From Phlebotomus papatasi (taxonomy: Eukaryota > Arthropoda > Insecta > Diptera > Psychodidae), in assembly GCF_024763615.1 (NCBI RefSeq), contig NC_077223.1, positions 111,104,627-111,168,626 of the forward strand: a stretch of DNA of 64,000 bases, read 5' to 3'. Below are positions 11,331-24,800 of the stretch, piece after piece. The position numbers were made by a program, and so were the translations under genes. The notes below the pieces were generated by a model. The model did no database searches, had not been told where the DNA came from, and was given only the letters and a program-made list of their open reading frames with translations. The stretch's first letter is position 1, and each line of letters begins with the position of its first letter.

Positions 11331-12643
11331 CTGTTACACGTGGCTGTCTTATTTAAAAAAAAGAGTTAAACCCCACAATAAACTTGTTTAAAATTTCAAA
11401 AAGAGTGACTAATAACAATTTGTGTGTTAAATAAAAAACAATGGTGCAAGATTACAAAGAAAAGTTGTTGAATTGAATTAAAATAGGCCACACTTAGTAC
11501 TATAAGGTAAGCACAATCAATTAAGTCGTCTCTGAAAAAAAAAGTAGAATTTCAGTGTATCACCCGCTTATCGGACAATTTATTGATATCCTCAAGTGTA
11601 TCTCATGTTCCTCTTCCCATAAAAATGATTTTGAAACATTCTTACACTGCTGAGATATGGAAAAATTCCTCTGTGACCGACAAAAGGTATTTTAGTCTTC
11701 AACATGGAGAAATTTTGGAAATAGGAATCACGATTTAGCCTTGACTCCTCAATGCATTTTTCCTTTACATTGCATCATCACATTCGAAAATTCTCTTCCT
11801 TTATCCTTAAGATATTGTCTGATTCTTCAGAATTCCATAATTACATCCTGCTTCTCTGCACATTTTGCACTCAAAAAGATTATCTCTCAAGCAGAATTAG
11901 TACCAACAATGGATTCCTTTGAACGTCCAAAAATTTCAATTTTCATTTTAAATTAACAATAGAATGCAAAATTAATTTTCCACTCCTATAATATACATTG
12001 GGTAAGTTTTCAACATAAAAGCCAGTGAAAAACATAGATCAATTTATGATGCAGTAAATGAGATTCTTAATGTGGGCTGACTGGATGCCCACAAATTCCG
12101 TTTTAGGAGCCTATTGTAGATTTCAATCAAAATCAAGAAGTAACTCATTCCCATTTTTTCTGATAAGGGTTTCTGATCTCTCGAGTTTCGCGATGCTAAA
12201 AGTGGGTTTCTTAGGTTTCGCGAAGCGTTTCTAGGACAATTAACAAAGATTTCTTAAAAATGAATAAATAGAAATATTTTTTTTACGATTAATTAATTAG
12301 CAACAGATATAATTATAGTACTAAACAAAATATTTATTGTCGGCCAGAGATTCTGTATAGTTATTTTTATCACATTTTATATTTAAATATTCAGGAAATC
12401 AAATGTTCAAACATTCAGATTTTCTGATAACATTGACTAGCTATTTTAAATAATTTTAGATATCAAAGGTCTTGGTGAAGGCATTTGACAGTTATTTTAT
12501 TTAACAAAATTTGTTTTTAGGATTAAAATACTGCTTCTGTGGACTTCAAAGTTTTTAGTATTCTTCGATACCTTTCATTTTCAGTCTGAATTAATAAATT
12601 CCGTTAAATGGAACTGATGATGATACGTAAGGTGTTGTCTTTT

Positions 12644-12860
12644 AATGCCTCCGACATACCTTTTGGGTCTATGCCATTCTTCTGCACACTTCTTCTTCTG
12701 ATTAAACTGACTAAATTAAATTTATTGTGATAGTTAAATGAAGAAGAAGAAGAGTTCGAAAGAGTGAGATAGATGTAGGCAAAACGTTTTTTTGAAAGAA
12801 CAGACTGTGAAATTTGCTTTCATGAAATTTTCCTAATCTAAAATGTGTAAAGAAGCCATA
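12644..12860. mobile_element. Foldback MITE, family C (decayed)
   Basis: Left end ATGCCTCCGACATACC, purine tract GAAGAAGAAGAAGAG, then TTTCATGAAATTTTCCTAATC and right end GTGTAAAGAAGCCAT. More diverged than the 39503-39766 copy. Confidence 0.55.
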
Positions 12861-14714
12861 AATCTGTTTTTGAAATCAAGAGTGCAAATCTAAATTGAAA
12901 TATTTTTTTTGCTGTTTTGTCTAATATTATTGATCTTGTCAAGGATCTTGTAGTCCAAGTCTGATTCTAGTAAACAGAATTTGATCATTCTATTGTGCTC
13001 CAACTTTAGAGAATGCATAAATCCAGTTTTCTAGAAATTTTCGTCTTGAATTAGTTTAGAAGAGTATTTTGTGGTAATTTCAACGACTGAGTTTCATCGT
13101 AAAACTTTTAAAATCAATGGGAAGGGGTTACTGAAAGATTTGCAATATTCATCTGATTTATAGCTTTTGTTGAAAAGTTTTTAGGTTATTAAAAACTTGC
13201 AAGTTTTTAGCCATATACAAATATTATAAACGGCAACGGGAATGTAAAAAACACACTTTTTAAAAGTTTAAGCCTATTCAGAGGATATGAAATATTATGA
13301 GGATTACAATAGATGAGTTCATTAAGTATTTCATTTAATACATCATCATCTTTTCATGTGTACCCAAAGTACTGCAAATTATATTCAATTTCATGTACAT
13401 TTATTAATATAAATGCAATTTTGTTAATTTTATGGTTCTTTTAGAGCAATCAATTTGTGGTATATTCTATTTTCAAGCTCTTTAATATTTAAAGTTATGA
13501 ATTTTCATAGTATTCTCATTTCAATGTCATTTGATAATTTTCACACTACCATTCGCAAACATATTTCATCAACACTAAAGCAGTAAAATACCATTTTTTA
13601 TTCCAAATAACTTCGAATAATAATATTTGTTTCACCTGTTAATAGAGACACAAATAATAGTAAATTGAGTTTTTTTTACTCTAACTGCTTAAGATTTTTT
13701 CTTTGTTAAGAATGCATGCTTATTGTAAATATTACTCTAAGTAAACTGGTTTCTTATCTGGTTATTTTAATGTATATTACACGACCGAATAGATATGAAT
13801 CATATTATTTAATCATTGAATAAGCATTGTAAAAAATGTGCTAAAAATACAACAATTATGACTGGTTCGAACTTAAAGAAAATTTTGAAATATGATCCCT
13901 TATTTCAGTGATATTTGTTTTCAAGAGTATTTGAAGAGAATTCAAGCACTCCTTCATCCTTTTGGTATCTTAAAGAACAAAGCATTGATACGGTGAAAGG
14001 TTCTGGGGCTAATCAATACGGATTTACTAGAAAAAGGGGTGGCAAAGCTTCCCAGCTTTTTGAAATGCTCAAACTCGCAACTCAGATGATATCTTCCAAA
14101 AGTAGTTTCGCCTATTTAGTTGTAATGGATTTAATTAATTGGGAAAAGCGTTAATGTTTACAATCTTGAACATTTCACAAAACTTTTTTACATTAAGCTA
14201 TTTTTAAGGTCTATCGGTTCATTATCGATTTAAAGCGATTCATAGAAAGCTCAGAAGTAATATAATTAAATTTCAAACAAAAATTATTATCAATTTATCA
14301 ATATTGCATCAATTTATTATTAAGAATTATGCCCTGTAGAGTATTTTTAACCCTTGATTTCAATGAAACCGAAACCGTTATTAGGAATGGTTTGACGGAA
14401 TTTTCGTTAAAGAAATGTTAACATACAGTTTTTTAAAAAAACATGATTTTGGAGGTGGAAGAGAGAGGAGAGGGACTTAAGGTTAACTTATGTGGGAGTC
14501 CTCGGAAGACCCTAATTCGTTATCTCATTTCTAATCAACTGGCTTCTAGATTTGATAAGAGCAAAACGGGCAAAACGTATGAACGGATGACAGATGAACA
14601 ATCAATAGTACGAGCAATAGTGCGACGTCAAAAATTCTAAACCTCAGATATACAATATTCTATCCAATTCTGATCCCTTAAGATTGCTATCTCTCACCGT
14701 TTAGCCTTTAGATT

Positions 14715-14890
14715 TAACTCCTGTTCATAAGCTTTTCTTTAATTCTAGCACTTAAGGATGGTCCTTACCGATCGGATCTATCACGTCTGATCGGTGAGGA
14801 CCATTCTTACACATTATAATTAAAGAAAAGTTTACGAACAGAAGGGGTTAGGTCTTCCACGGAGGATAAAGTCATCTGCATCTACGGGAC
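14715..14890. mobile_element. Foldback MITE, family E
   Basis: Long inverted arms: TGTTCATAAGCTTTTCTTT on the left matches the complement of AAAGAAAAGTTTACGAACA on the right. The centre is a second palindrome (GGTCCTTACCGATCGGA / TCTGATCGGTGAGGACC). The right flank includes CATCTACGG, the complement of the CCGTAGATG seen in the copies at 4360 and 55947. Confidence 0.6.
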
Positions 14891-14891
14891 T

Positions 14892-15154
14892 TAGGGTCGA
14901 AGGAACACCTTTTTGACAGGGAACCCCTGTTGATACTTTTGTCAAAATTTTGAAATTTATTTAAGGTATCTAATAAAATGTAAGTAATATGATGTTTTTT
15001 CCTTAGTCTTAAAATCTTAAAATCGTGAAAATCTAAATCTTTCCTGATAAGGATAGGTTTTTAAATTTCGTATTACAAATGGTACAAAGTAGGGTGTCAA
15101 TAAGTTCTGAGAAAATTTTTTGAATAAATAACAATAGGTGTTCCTTTCACCCTA
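14892..15154. mobile_element. Foldback MITE, family F
   Basis: Terminal repeats: left TAGGGTCGAAGGAACACCT, right AGGTGTTCCTTTCACCCTA. 263 bp, no coding capacity. It abuts the family E element on its left. Confidence 0.7.
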
Positions 15155-15790
15155 ATAAATAGACGAACCGCCCAGGCTAGTAAGGAAACAATTTTGCCCC
15201 GAACCAATAAACCTGTGATAAGGAAGTATAACAATGTATAGGGATTACATTTACTCCTCTTACTTTCAGTTTATGCTATAAAACTATAAATTTTTTGTCG
15301 ACTTAATCACATTGCAAATATGTAGTCATATTCGTGTGAGATAAAAAAAAACTCTTTACAATGTTAGTAAATAATGTTAGATCAAATTAACTGCCAGTGA
15401 GTGGATAATCATTCTTTTTTCTTTCCATATTGCTTATACATATGAGTAATAAAAAATCACTTCAGAAGAATACACGTCGATAAAGCCACAAAGAAGATAA
15501 TAAGGGAAATTACTGAATACATGCGATGAATAATCATTCGATTATATTGTCTGAATAGTTCCACGATTAAGACAAATGTTATGAATTTCAATAGAAAATT
15601 TTTATAAACTTCAAAATTGTTGAAAAGTATAACAACTAGAAAATTGGGGTACCTATTCAAGTTTTCAATTATAAAACGTCACTGAAACTCTCACAAAGTT
15701 TATATTGATCGTAAAGCCATATTATTACTGAAATAACTATAAAAAAATATTGAAATTACTTTTAGAATTTTGAAAACTTATATTTCAGGA

Positions 15791-15976
15791 TAGAGGGTCG
15801 AAGGAATACCTGTTTAGCAGGGAACATCTTTTGGCAATTTCGTCAAAATATTGAAATTTCTTAAGTATTTCTAATAAAATGCAAGTAGGTACTGTTTCTT
15901 ATTAATCTAGCTTTTCCTATAAGGAGAGATGTTTAAATTTCTTATCTCAAATGATATAAAATAGGGTGCCAATAGG
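15791..15976. mobile_element. Foldback MITE, family F (truncated)
   Basis: Left end AGAGGGTCGAAGGAATACC and interior blocks (GTCAAAATATTGAAATTT, TCTAATAAAATGCAAGTA) match the copy at 14892-15154. The right terminus is degraded and gives way to a family A element. Confidence 0.55.
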
Positions 15977-16009
15977 GTCATGACACAAGTTCTTAAAGTG
16001 CCAATAAGG

Positions 16010-16168
16010 CAAGGTATACTCTTCCTTCGAACGGTTATGCCTTCGAATAATGAAAATTTATTTAATTTTTACTAATATTTAATAGAAATGTGTATGTCTC
16101 TTAGCAAAAATTAAAGAAAATTCACATTATTCGAAGGCATGAACGTTCGAAGGGAGAGTACTTTCCCA
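16010..16168. mobile_element. Foldback MITE, family A (partly deleted)
   Basis: Left arm CTTCCTTCGAACGGTTATGC and right arm GGCATGAACGTTCGAAGGGA are inverted; the interior is shorter than in other family A copies. Confidence 0.65.
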
Positions 16169-16228
16169 TTAAATCTAAAAATCATATAAAGTGAGTAAAT
16201 AAAATATATTAAAATATAGTAAATAAAA

Positions 16229-16447
16229 TAGGGGAAAGTACTCTCCCTTCGAACGTTCATGCCTTCGAATAATGTGAATTTTCTTTAAGTTTTCCTAACA
16301 GATTTAAACATTTCTATTAAATATTAGCTAGCTTATTATCAAATAATGATAATTATGTGATGATCATCTGGAAATTTCTTAGGAAAAGTAAAAGAAATTC
16401 ATATTATTCAAAGGCATGAACGTTCGGAGGGAGAGTACTTTCCCCTA
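16229..16447. mobile_element. Foldback MITE, family A (full length)
   Basis: A 219-bp element with inverted ends of about 57 bp: TAGGGGAAAGTACTCTCCC at the left and GGGAGAGTACTTTCCCCTA at the right, followed inward by TTCGAACGTTCATGCCTTC and its complement. The interior is nearly identical to the copy at 26983-27202, which suggests a recent common source. Non-coding. Confidence 0.8.
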
Positions 16448-16619
16448 TATAAAATATATAATATAGATATTAATATCCTGGAAGACAAAATTTCGAAAAG
16501 TCAAAATCCTGAATTTTTAAAAGTATCATAGTTACTCCACGATTGTACCTGAGCTTTACGGTAACAAAGGCAAATTTTTTGTGTTTTAGGAAATTATTTT
16601 ACAATCTTCCGTATAATTT

Positions 16620-16780
16620 CATCCCTTTCACGATTTTGGCCATTCGATATTTGGCTTTTCGGGATTTTGACCCATTTAGGAGTTCGACTCATTCGGGATT
16701 TCGCCCATTCGGTATTTTGTCTCTTCATAATTTTAACATTTTTAGATTTTGACTTTCAGAATTTTGGCCGTCACCAACAT
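16620..16780 (+). repeat. Degenerate minisatellite (CATTCGGGATTTTG-like)
   Basis: Six or so imperfect copies of a roughly 22-bp unit resembling TTTTGGCCATTCGGGATT, with phase drift. It creates spurious open frames on the plus strand. Confidence 0.5.
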
Positions 16781-17399
16781 TTCTCATGCAATTTTTTTTA
16801 TTTTCAAGTAACATTTTACTCATTTCAAGCCTTAAGGAGCCTCTTAGTTGTAAAGTTTGCAGCCTCTATTTATGACAGTTTCCGAGATATAGAGGCCCCA
16901 AACTTTACATTCAATCAATTAATTAAACGAAATTTGCATTATTTATAAAAAATTTAATTTGAGTTTACCACAAATCCAAATTTACAATGAAAGAAACACA
17001 CATTATAAGCTGAGCTAGGCTTATCACCGGCTTCCTTGTTATCCTTGATAATATTTTTCTTTAATTCGAGTATTCGAGTTTTGTACAGAGCTTCAGTTCC
17101 CATCTCCTCTTATTTTTTACTCGATCTTCATCAAGCTTCTCATTTAATATCTTTTTGGATTGTATTACTGTTAATAACACATTCTTCAAAACAACCCAGA
17201 AGCTGCAAAAATATAAAATGTCTATAAGGCTATTTTAGCCAAGACACGTTTGAGAGTATTATAGCAGAAGACAGAGGAAGTTTACTTTAGAAACGAACCA
17301 CATAAGGAAATATTTTCCAAGACTAACCGGTGCATAGCACAATAGGGGAGGGTGTATTCTTCAAATATCCTCATTTAGGATAATTAGATTACATTCTCA

Positions 17400-17465
17400 T
17401 CAGTTTCCCAATAAGCCGTTTCTCGGCTTAAGCTGTAGGTCTATTAAGGGCATAAGATTAAGTAG
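17400..17465. repeat. Dispersed CTCGGCTTAAG repeat, copy 1
   Basis: AAGCCGTTTCTCGGCTTAAG, then GGGCATAAGA. The same blocks recur at 46462-46590, where they form a palindrome. Confidence 0.4.
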
Positions 17466-19765
17466 CAGTGTTTCTTAACGGACTATAGTTCTCCAAATTG
17501 CTTTGTTGTTCTTAAGAATATTTCATTCAGGATCAAAACATCATCGAATGAAGCACTATAAGAGAACTAAATTTTCCCGCCTGGATTTACATAATAAAAA
17601 TTAATAGATTTTTTCTGTATTCGGTATTATTAAAATGTATAAATTTCAATGCTATGAACTATGTGCAATAGTTGTAATTTTAAAGGTCAGTCAAATCATT
17701 TAGATACACATTGAAGGTGAAATAAACTTTTCAGATAAACAGAGATATTGAGTTGGAATTCTATTCCACTAATTGAATTTTGTGAATTGAAAGCGAATGA
17801 GGAGATTTATTGAACAGGACAGAAAAAAACGTTTTTTGGCACATGCTATCAATTGTAATAAGTTCATACAATTTCTGAATGAAATCGACCGTTCTTGAGA
17901 GGGTGACATATATAGCACTCAAGGGGGTGTTTTTTCATCTTTAACAGCCAAAATTTTATGAGCTTGTATGTGAAAGTATCTGCTAGTTCCACAACATATT
18001 TTTTTTATCCTTCAAGCACGGTTCTATACAAATCCTTCCTCCTATTCATGAGAATTGTACTATATGTAGTTCCTAGCATACCATGGAAAGCCAGATTCAC
18101 ACGGATAAATCGGAGGGGGTGGCTCTGTATCAAATGATTTGAGTGGCAGCCTGGGAACAATGACAACACTGAGGGAAAATAAAAGGGATGAAATGTGGGT
18201 TTCAACACAAATTAAACAATGTGAGAGATATCTATATATACGACAAACATTCATATTCCACCCATTTCACCTGACTTCATTCCACTGACTCCTTTTTCGC
18301 CAAATTGAAGGGTGCTCATGCAAATACCATTATGAATTATTTAACTAGATTTGTGTATGACCTTTGTGAGAAGGCTTTTAAGGATAATCGTATTACAAAA
18401 TGCAGCCCTAAGGTAAATAAATTAAGCAACAGTCACAAAGCAAAGAGATTTAAATTGATACAAAAGAGGATTTTCGTGGAGAACGTTAAAGAAATTATAA
18501 AAATTTCTACGTATTATCGTTTAATTTCTAAGAAGTCAAGCAATCGGGCTAATTTATTGAGTCTGATTTTTTTTGTATACATTGTAATCTTGTACAAAGC
18601 AATACTGTGGAAAGATATTGGATTAATGATCTCATTGAAATCATCAGATTCGGATCGAAGTCCGTACACAAAAGACTGGAAATATCGTCTTGAGATTGAT
18701 AATCGAGAAATGGGAAAATGCCAGTGAGAATTGGCTATTTTTTGCCTAAGCTATTTGATAAGAATATGACGTCGCAATGGTGTGAAATATCGTAAGATTG
18801 AATAGAGCAGCATTGTACAAAAAACGTAATAGAGTGGAATCATAGCTTTATCACCACATTAAACATGTTTTAGTTTTTTTCGTTCACTAAAATTAAACTT
18901 TAATTCTGTCTGTTGTATTTAACATTCCTTTCGTTATTTTAAAGAACATTCTTAAGATTTTATAAAATTAAAGGGTTTTGAACTTGGCTCCGTAAATACT
19001 GAAAAGCACAACACTAGGTCATGAATACTTTACCCCTCATTGAAGCATTTTCATTTCTATATTAGCAGTAAACCTAAAATTTTACTGATTTGACAGCAAT
19101 TAAAGTGGACATAAACATAGTGTCGAAGTGCCAACGTCACGGTAATCACTAATTATGTCGGGCTTTACGACCAACAAAACGTAAGATCAAAAGTGTGGCC
19201 ACTGAATATTGTGATAAAAGCTTAGTTAGAGAAATTTTCCCTCTACCAGTATGTTTATTCCTTGTAGTTTATCGTACTGTGGATGTTTTAGTGTCATATT
19301 GTTTTGAGATAGAATTTAGTGCACTAAATTCAGGAGAACCAGTTGTATGTAAGCACCAATGTTCTGAGTTTAAAGCTTTAGTTTAGAATTTTAAAACAAA
19401 TTATGAAATTTTCTCTTCACTTTCAAGAGTTTTATTTGAATCTTGTTGAGCAGTTTCTTAGTGAGCACCAAACTAACCGATTTCAATTCAGCTGAAAGCA
19501 TAGTTATTTTCAATCAAATTCTGCTAACCCGCTAAAACAATACTCGTGAGGGAGTACCATTTTCATACATTTGGTTAGCACTTTTTGTTCGAGAACTGCT
19601 AACCGGTCAGCATAATGCAGATCGATTCAACAAAAACATGCTGAAAACGTTGCTTTTGACAGTTAACTATATTCGCTGGGTTGTTGTTTTTAATATCATG
19701 AAAATAATTCGTAAGAGATAAAAAATTAAATAAAACTATAGACATTGCTCTTATCTTTGACATAC

Positions 19766-19805
19766 AAAGAAATACCATATAAAGAAATACCATATAAAGA
19801 AATAC
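19766..19805 (+). repeat. 15-bp tandem repeat, 2.7 copies
   Basis: Unit AAAGAAATACCATAT repeated perfectly twice plus ten bases. Confidence 0.85.
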
Positions 19806-19868
19806 AACAAAAATTATGTATTTTAAAAAACATAACGTGTCTTAAATTCCAACCTATCCCGAAAACGA

Positions 19869-20095
19869 TAGGGGAAAGTACGCTACCTTCGGACGACTCA
19901 AGCGTCGGACAATTCATTTTTTCTCTATGTTCCTTATGGATTTCTCCCATAGTTCTTTTCTGAAAATTTGAGGCATTGGACTGGCTATTAAAATATAATA
20001 TTATAATGGACCAAATTCATTTATAACATTCTAAAGTCTAAAAAAATTGAATTGTTCGAAACATAAATAGTCCGAAGGTAGCCGGCTTTCTCCTA
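19869..20095. mobile_element. Foldback MITE, family B
   Basis: 227 bp. The left end TAGGGGAAAGTACGCTACC pairs with the complement of GGTAGCCGGCTTTCTCCTA at the right. Inside are GGCATTGGACTGGCTATTAA and AATATTATAATGG, shared with the copy at 45223-45410. Confidence 0.75.
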
Positions 20096-20829
20096 TATTA
20101 TATTTACCCTAATTTATAAGTTTCAAGAAATGTTAAGAGGGAATCTTGCTCCTGAAAGTTTTTTTTTAGCACTTAACTGTTCTGAAGTGATTTTGCATTA
20201 TTGAGTTTTCTCTGTGTTGGTTCCTGTTACGACTGGTGGTTTTATAACACAGCGAGGAATGCGATAATGAACATGAGAATAGTCATGTACTAAAAAGAAA
20301 TAGTAAGGAGAAAGTTTTCTCCTTTTATAGGATTAATGCCAGAAAATAATGCAATTTTCGTAAATTTTTTATTGTGAAAACATACTATTCTTTCGATCAG
20401 TTTTAAACAATTTTTATTAATAAATAGTTCAAGTTCTAAATATTAAGTGATTCAAAGACGCAAAACCCACATTTTTCCGCTCATTAGCGACAATTAATGT
20501 GAATCTCACTAAAATTTTAATGAGTAATTGTAAGACCAGAGTTAGATTTAATAAAATTTACGTCGTTACGGAATAGTTTTAATTACTTGCGTGTTTGGAA
20601 CTTGTGAGGAGGAAACTAGAAGAAAAACAAGGCAATTTCGTATTTTTTTTTTAGGAAGTAAAGACTATTTATTATTAACCGTATCGGGATATATTTTTTT
20701 TTACAATGTAATCATTCTGCAAAGTCGTTTATCCCGTGTTGAAAGAATGTATTAAGTCTATTGTACGTAGATCGCCCAGCAGGAGCGCGTTCTCCGCGAT
20801 GTGAATAGTTCTTCCGTGCCCCCGGAATT

Positions 20830-21013
20830 TTTTTTTTTTTTTTTGAGAAGAGACTGTGCATTATGTTACGTTTTATCACAGTGAAAATGTTTTTCCCTGA
20901 CATTCAGGTGCTTGCACCGGGCGGGACTCGAACTCACAACTTTAAGAGTCGAGTCAGAGATCTCATCCGCCCAAGACCCAACGGTCTTGCCTATTGCGCC
21001 ACTGAGATCCCCA
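20830..21013 (-). mobile_element. tRNA-derived SINE, family S2, with poly(A) tail
   Basis: On the minus strand it starts GGGGATCTCAGTGGCGCAAT with an A-box-like TGGCGCAATAGGC. A B box AGTTCGAGTCCC follows, then a tRNA-unrelated body and an 18-A tail (the T run at about 20828-20845). RNA polymerase III promoter boxes with a 3' A tail are the hallmark of a SINE mobilised by a LINE. No clear target-site duplication was seen. A truncated relative lies at 4162-4243. Confidence 0.75.
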
Positions 21014-21279
21014 GTAAAGACTAAAAACTCCAAAGTTAAACTCTTTTTCAGGAAAATTTTGATATTCATCTTTAAATTTTCACGAAAACACAATTATTCA
21101 CTGGTTAAATTATTTTTAGGCTGGATTATCATTGCAAATAAGATGCAAAAATAAAGTTCTACCTAAAATAATTTTTAAAAAAAACTGATTTAAATTGGAA
21201 ATAAAACACAAGAAAATATTCTTTTATTTGATGGCAGCACTAAAGATTTGAGAAAAGATTTGAAATTGATGGATTTTAG

Positions 21280-21345
21280 AGATTGATTGAAGGAATATGG
21301 GAAAATTGTTCGAAGCCAGAATATGTGCGAAGCCTGAAAGCCTTT
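21280..21345. repeat. Dispersed GAAGCCAGAA repeat, copy 1
   Basis: GGAATATGGG, TTGTTCGAAGCCAGAA and TGCGAAGCCTGAAAGCCTTT are shared with 31690-31755. Confidence 0.5.
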
Positions 21346-21831
21346 CCCTAATCACGTAACGTTATGTTGGTGAGGATGGATAGTTTCATTAAGAAGCAAA
21401 AAAAAATGTTCAAAGTTTAATTAAAAATTTATTCAGAATTTAATTATAAAATTGATGCTTATCTATTGACAGTTTAACTCTTTAATAATCACTCAAATGA
21501 ATGACTCTATGAGAATGTTTAATAACAATATGCATAATTCAATAATATTGATAGATTAGATTTATTCCAGCAATTTGGCACTATTTTATGGACTATATAC
21601 CATCAATACCCTATTATTATTTGATAGAATTATCAAATCTAACGATGCAAAAGGTGACAGAATATGAGGCGGCTTACAAAATTTATTGCTGCATATATTG
21701 TTAGATGTAAATTACTTTATTGTGGCATTAAATGGCTCAGTTGATAATAGGTTAACCATCCACTTTATTATGTGGGAATATTATTTATCCTGTTCACCAA
21801 TTTAGTTTAATTTTACAGACTAGTTTCCTCT

Positions 21832-21843
21832 ATGTGGACCTGA
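21832..21843 (+). promoter_or_regulatory. FLVCR: Upstream ORF in FLVCR 5' leader
   Basis: A minimal uORF (ATG TGG ACC TGA) ends 28 nt before the FLVCR start, in the same exon if the acceptor TTTTACAG ending at 21818 is used. It could lower translation of the main frame; this is inferred, not shown. Confidence 0.45.
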
Positions 21844-21871
21844 AAATTTGTGTTCATACCGCCACATAATA

Positions 21872-24800
21872 ATGGACTTGAAACACTCCAAGACTGTGGA
21901 ATCCACAACATCAGTGGAAACATTTGTACCTAGTAGCAAATCTACTGATTTCCTCCAAGATCACTTGGAAAGTCAAAAGCCAGGTAACTTCTATTTAAAT
22001 ATTTTCCTAATTTATTTTTCCCGTCTAAATACTTGAAAAATGTATACATAGGGCTTTCCGACAGAATTTCAATTAATCACTTCAATTTTTACCCTCTTGT
22101 TAGCATCCGCAGAATTTCGCGTGTACAAGAGAAGATGGATTGTTTTAGCAATTTTTTGCTTGTACTCAGCATCAAATGCTCTTCAGTGGATACAATACTC
22201 TATCATTGCTAACATTGTGCAACGGTGAGTACATTAATATGTTGGAGAATTATAAAATTTTCTTTATTCAACAAAAAGCAGAATTTTGTTGATACAAAAA
22301 ATGAATAGAAGAAGGAAAATAGTTTCTCTGAAATAATTCCATTTAAAGCTTTAATGAGCTTACCCGAGCTTTTATTCTTTTCTCTTCTTGTGATATTTAA
22401 ATAAGAAATTTTGATAGATGAAAAATAGTGTTGTTGTTTTAATCCTTAATGTTCTTTTGAAATATGAAGAAGCTTTCATGAAAGATTTATTTTAGTAAAC
22501 ACTGAAATTTAACTTTGAGTTTATAATGATTTTTGCTAAGGTTACATAAATTTACATATACTTACAAACTTTGCGAAAGTCTCTTATACTGTTATTTAAA
22601 ACTACTCAAAACCGCATTACATACTTCTTATGAGGCGTTTTATGAGTATAATCAACACACGTATTATTAGTTTTCTTTGTGACGAGCGTAACTTTCTTAA
22701 GTACAAACTTTTCAATATAAACAAAAGATAAAGTTAAAAATCTTGTGATATATGGTTTATTTACATGAACAGACTAAACCACAACATACGGGTTCTTTAA
22801 TTTATGGAAGATTAGAAAAAAGCTCACATTCGAACAATGCAATGTTCTAATATCTCAATGATATTGAGTCGTTTCAATTTTATTCTGCGGTATCAATTTG
22901 TGGAAGATTAATTGGAAACTTTCATGTACGATTTTAAAGGAGTAATCCTATTTCCATTTTTACTGACAAGGGTTTTTGGTTTCTCGGGTTTTGCTATGCA
23001 ATTTTTGGGTTTCTCCGATTTCACGGTGCAATTCTTGGATTTCTCGGGTTTAGTGAAGCGTTTCTACAAGGTGTCTCAATATGAGATATCTTTTAACGAT
23101 TTTTTTTGCGTTAGAGGTAAATCCAACATTTTATGAAAAATACTTTTGAAACAAAATAAAAACAATTTTTTGAGAGTTTACTGACACTGGCAATATTTTT
23201 TTCAAGCCTTTAATCAAAAACTTCGTCTGAACTGCATTAAAATCAATTGAAATATGTCTAATCCTTATTTTTTGACTTATAAATTGAAGTTTTTACACTC
23301 ACTGAGAGAAGGTCTTCAAATTGAATAAGTGTGAAAATGAGTGTTGGGAAAACTCCGTGCGAAATGGGATTTGATAATACACATATTCCCTACGGTGAGT
23401 GTTAAATCAAAGCTCATTTTTTTTAAATGAGAGTTGTAACAAACCGCACTAAGGCTTGCGTAAACTCCCATCACACTCGGGCATTTGAGTGTTGGTACAA
23501 GCATTGTATTTTTATGATGAGACTAATGCCAACGCTCAAAAAAAGTGTTCATCGAGTGTTCCATAAACACTCGTGAGTGTTGAACACTCGTCTGCCGTAT
23601 AGATACAAAATCGACGTACTCAAACTCTCGATATAGAAGTCAATTGCACTTAATAATTTTAATGACATACCACCGTACACGCTTTTTTCACAATAAATAC
23701 TTTTCATTTGCTATTATTATCTAATTTCTTACCAAATTTTGTCGATTTTTATCGAATTGAAGACGCATTATTCCAAGGATTTTAGCCGTCCGACTATTGC
23801 TGAGTGAAACATCCGACATGTTAAAAACTTTTTAAAAATCGTAAAATAATGAAAATAGTAGAAAGTTTAAAACATGAAACCTTCTATTTAAAAAGAAACT
23901 AGCCATTTAAAAAAAATATTTATTTAATATTTAAATTTGTTTTTTTTTTTCATTTACAACAAATGATTGTTGACATCTGACAACATTAATTCCTTATAAT
24001 TTTGTTTATAAGTTTAAGACTGTGAAGTAGGTTAAACAAAAAAGGGTAGTATGAAACGTTTAATTTAACACTATAAACCTACCGACCGTTTTTAATGATT
24101 TTTCCTAGTGCGCTCGGTCTAATGACAGAGCATGCTGGGTACGATACTCAAATAATTTTTCTTGGAAAAGAGGAAAATATTAAAATTTAAATTTAAATTT
24201 ATTGTATCGTTTAAATATGTGTTAATTAAAAAAAATATTCCGGTCAATTTAACCGGTCTTGGTAGGTATAGTGTTAGAATAGAGGAGAAAATAAATAAAC
24301 TTGTATACTTTTGGGACGATAAAGCTCTACCTATAGTTTTAATTAAAACGACATGATATTTATAGATACAGATGGTACTGTAATACATCTAGTTCCATCA
24401 CAAATTTAATGATTTTGATCACGCAAAATTTATGTTGGAGAAGTCAAAGTTAAAGTTTGTTCTAAATCCCAGCTAAAGCATTAAAGTGCAGCTTTTAAGA
24501 CCAAACTCCAACTTTGTCTTCTATCTCACCAAAGTACTGTTGAAATCTATACTAGATAATACATTGTATGTAATATCCAATACATATTTATAATATATCT
24601 GCTATCACATCTATTATATGTGAATTATATTAATCTAAAATGACAAGTGAACAGCTATAGTTGCATAATTTAAATTAATCTTGGTAGATAAACTCAGATG
24701 AAAGAATATACGTCCTAATTAGACTTCAGGCAAAACTTGTTTCTTTACGAAACTTGTCTGTTTTTTTTTCAAACTCTTCTTCTTTTAATTGCAGTGTGTA

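Larger units (their letters stand above)
8140..21818. other. Repeat-rich interval between mRpL50 and FLVCR
   Basis: No intact gene recognised. It holds MITEs of families A, B, C, E and F, a SINE (20830-21013), degenerate short-period arrays (about 9960-10750 and 16620-16780), and an isolated GC-rich, possibly coding fragment (10973-11330). The 5' UTR exon(s) and promoter of FLVCR must lie somewhere here, since the FLVCR start exon begins at a splice acceptor. Around 17900-18330 the sequence is more complex and non-repetitive and could include that promoter, but nothing proves it. Open frames at 8963-9358, 13915-14154, 14443-14640 and 18305-18727 resemble no family I know. Confidence 0.55.

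Noticed and set aside
13915..14154. 79-codon plus-strand open frame after a TTTCAG
   Set aside because: An acceptor-like site and mixed composition are suggestive, but there is no donor, partner exon or recognisable protein.
18305..18727. 140-codon plus-strand open frame
   Set aside because: Its first codon is TTG; the internal ATG gives about 131 codons of Lys/Ile/Ser-rich sequence with no family match. Length is near that expected by chance in AT-rich DNA. Could be revisited with RNA data.
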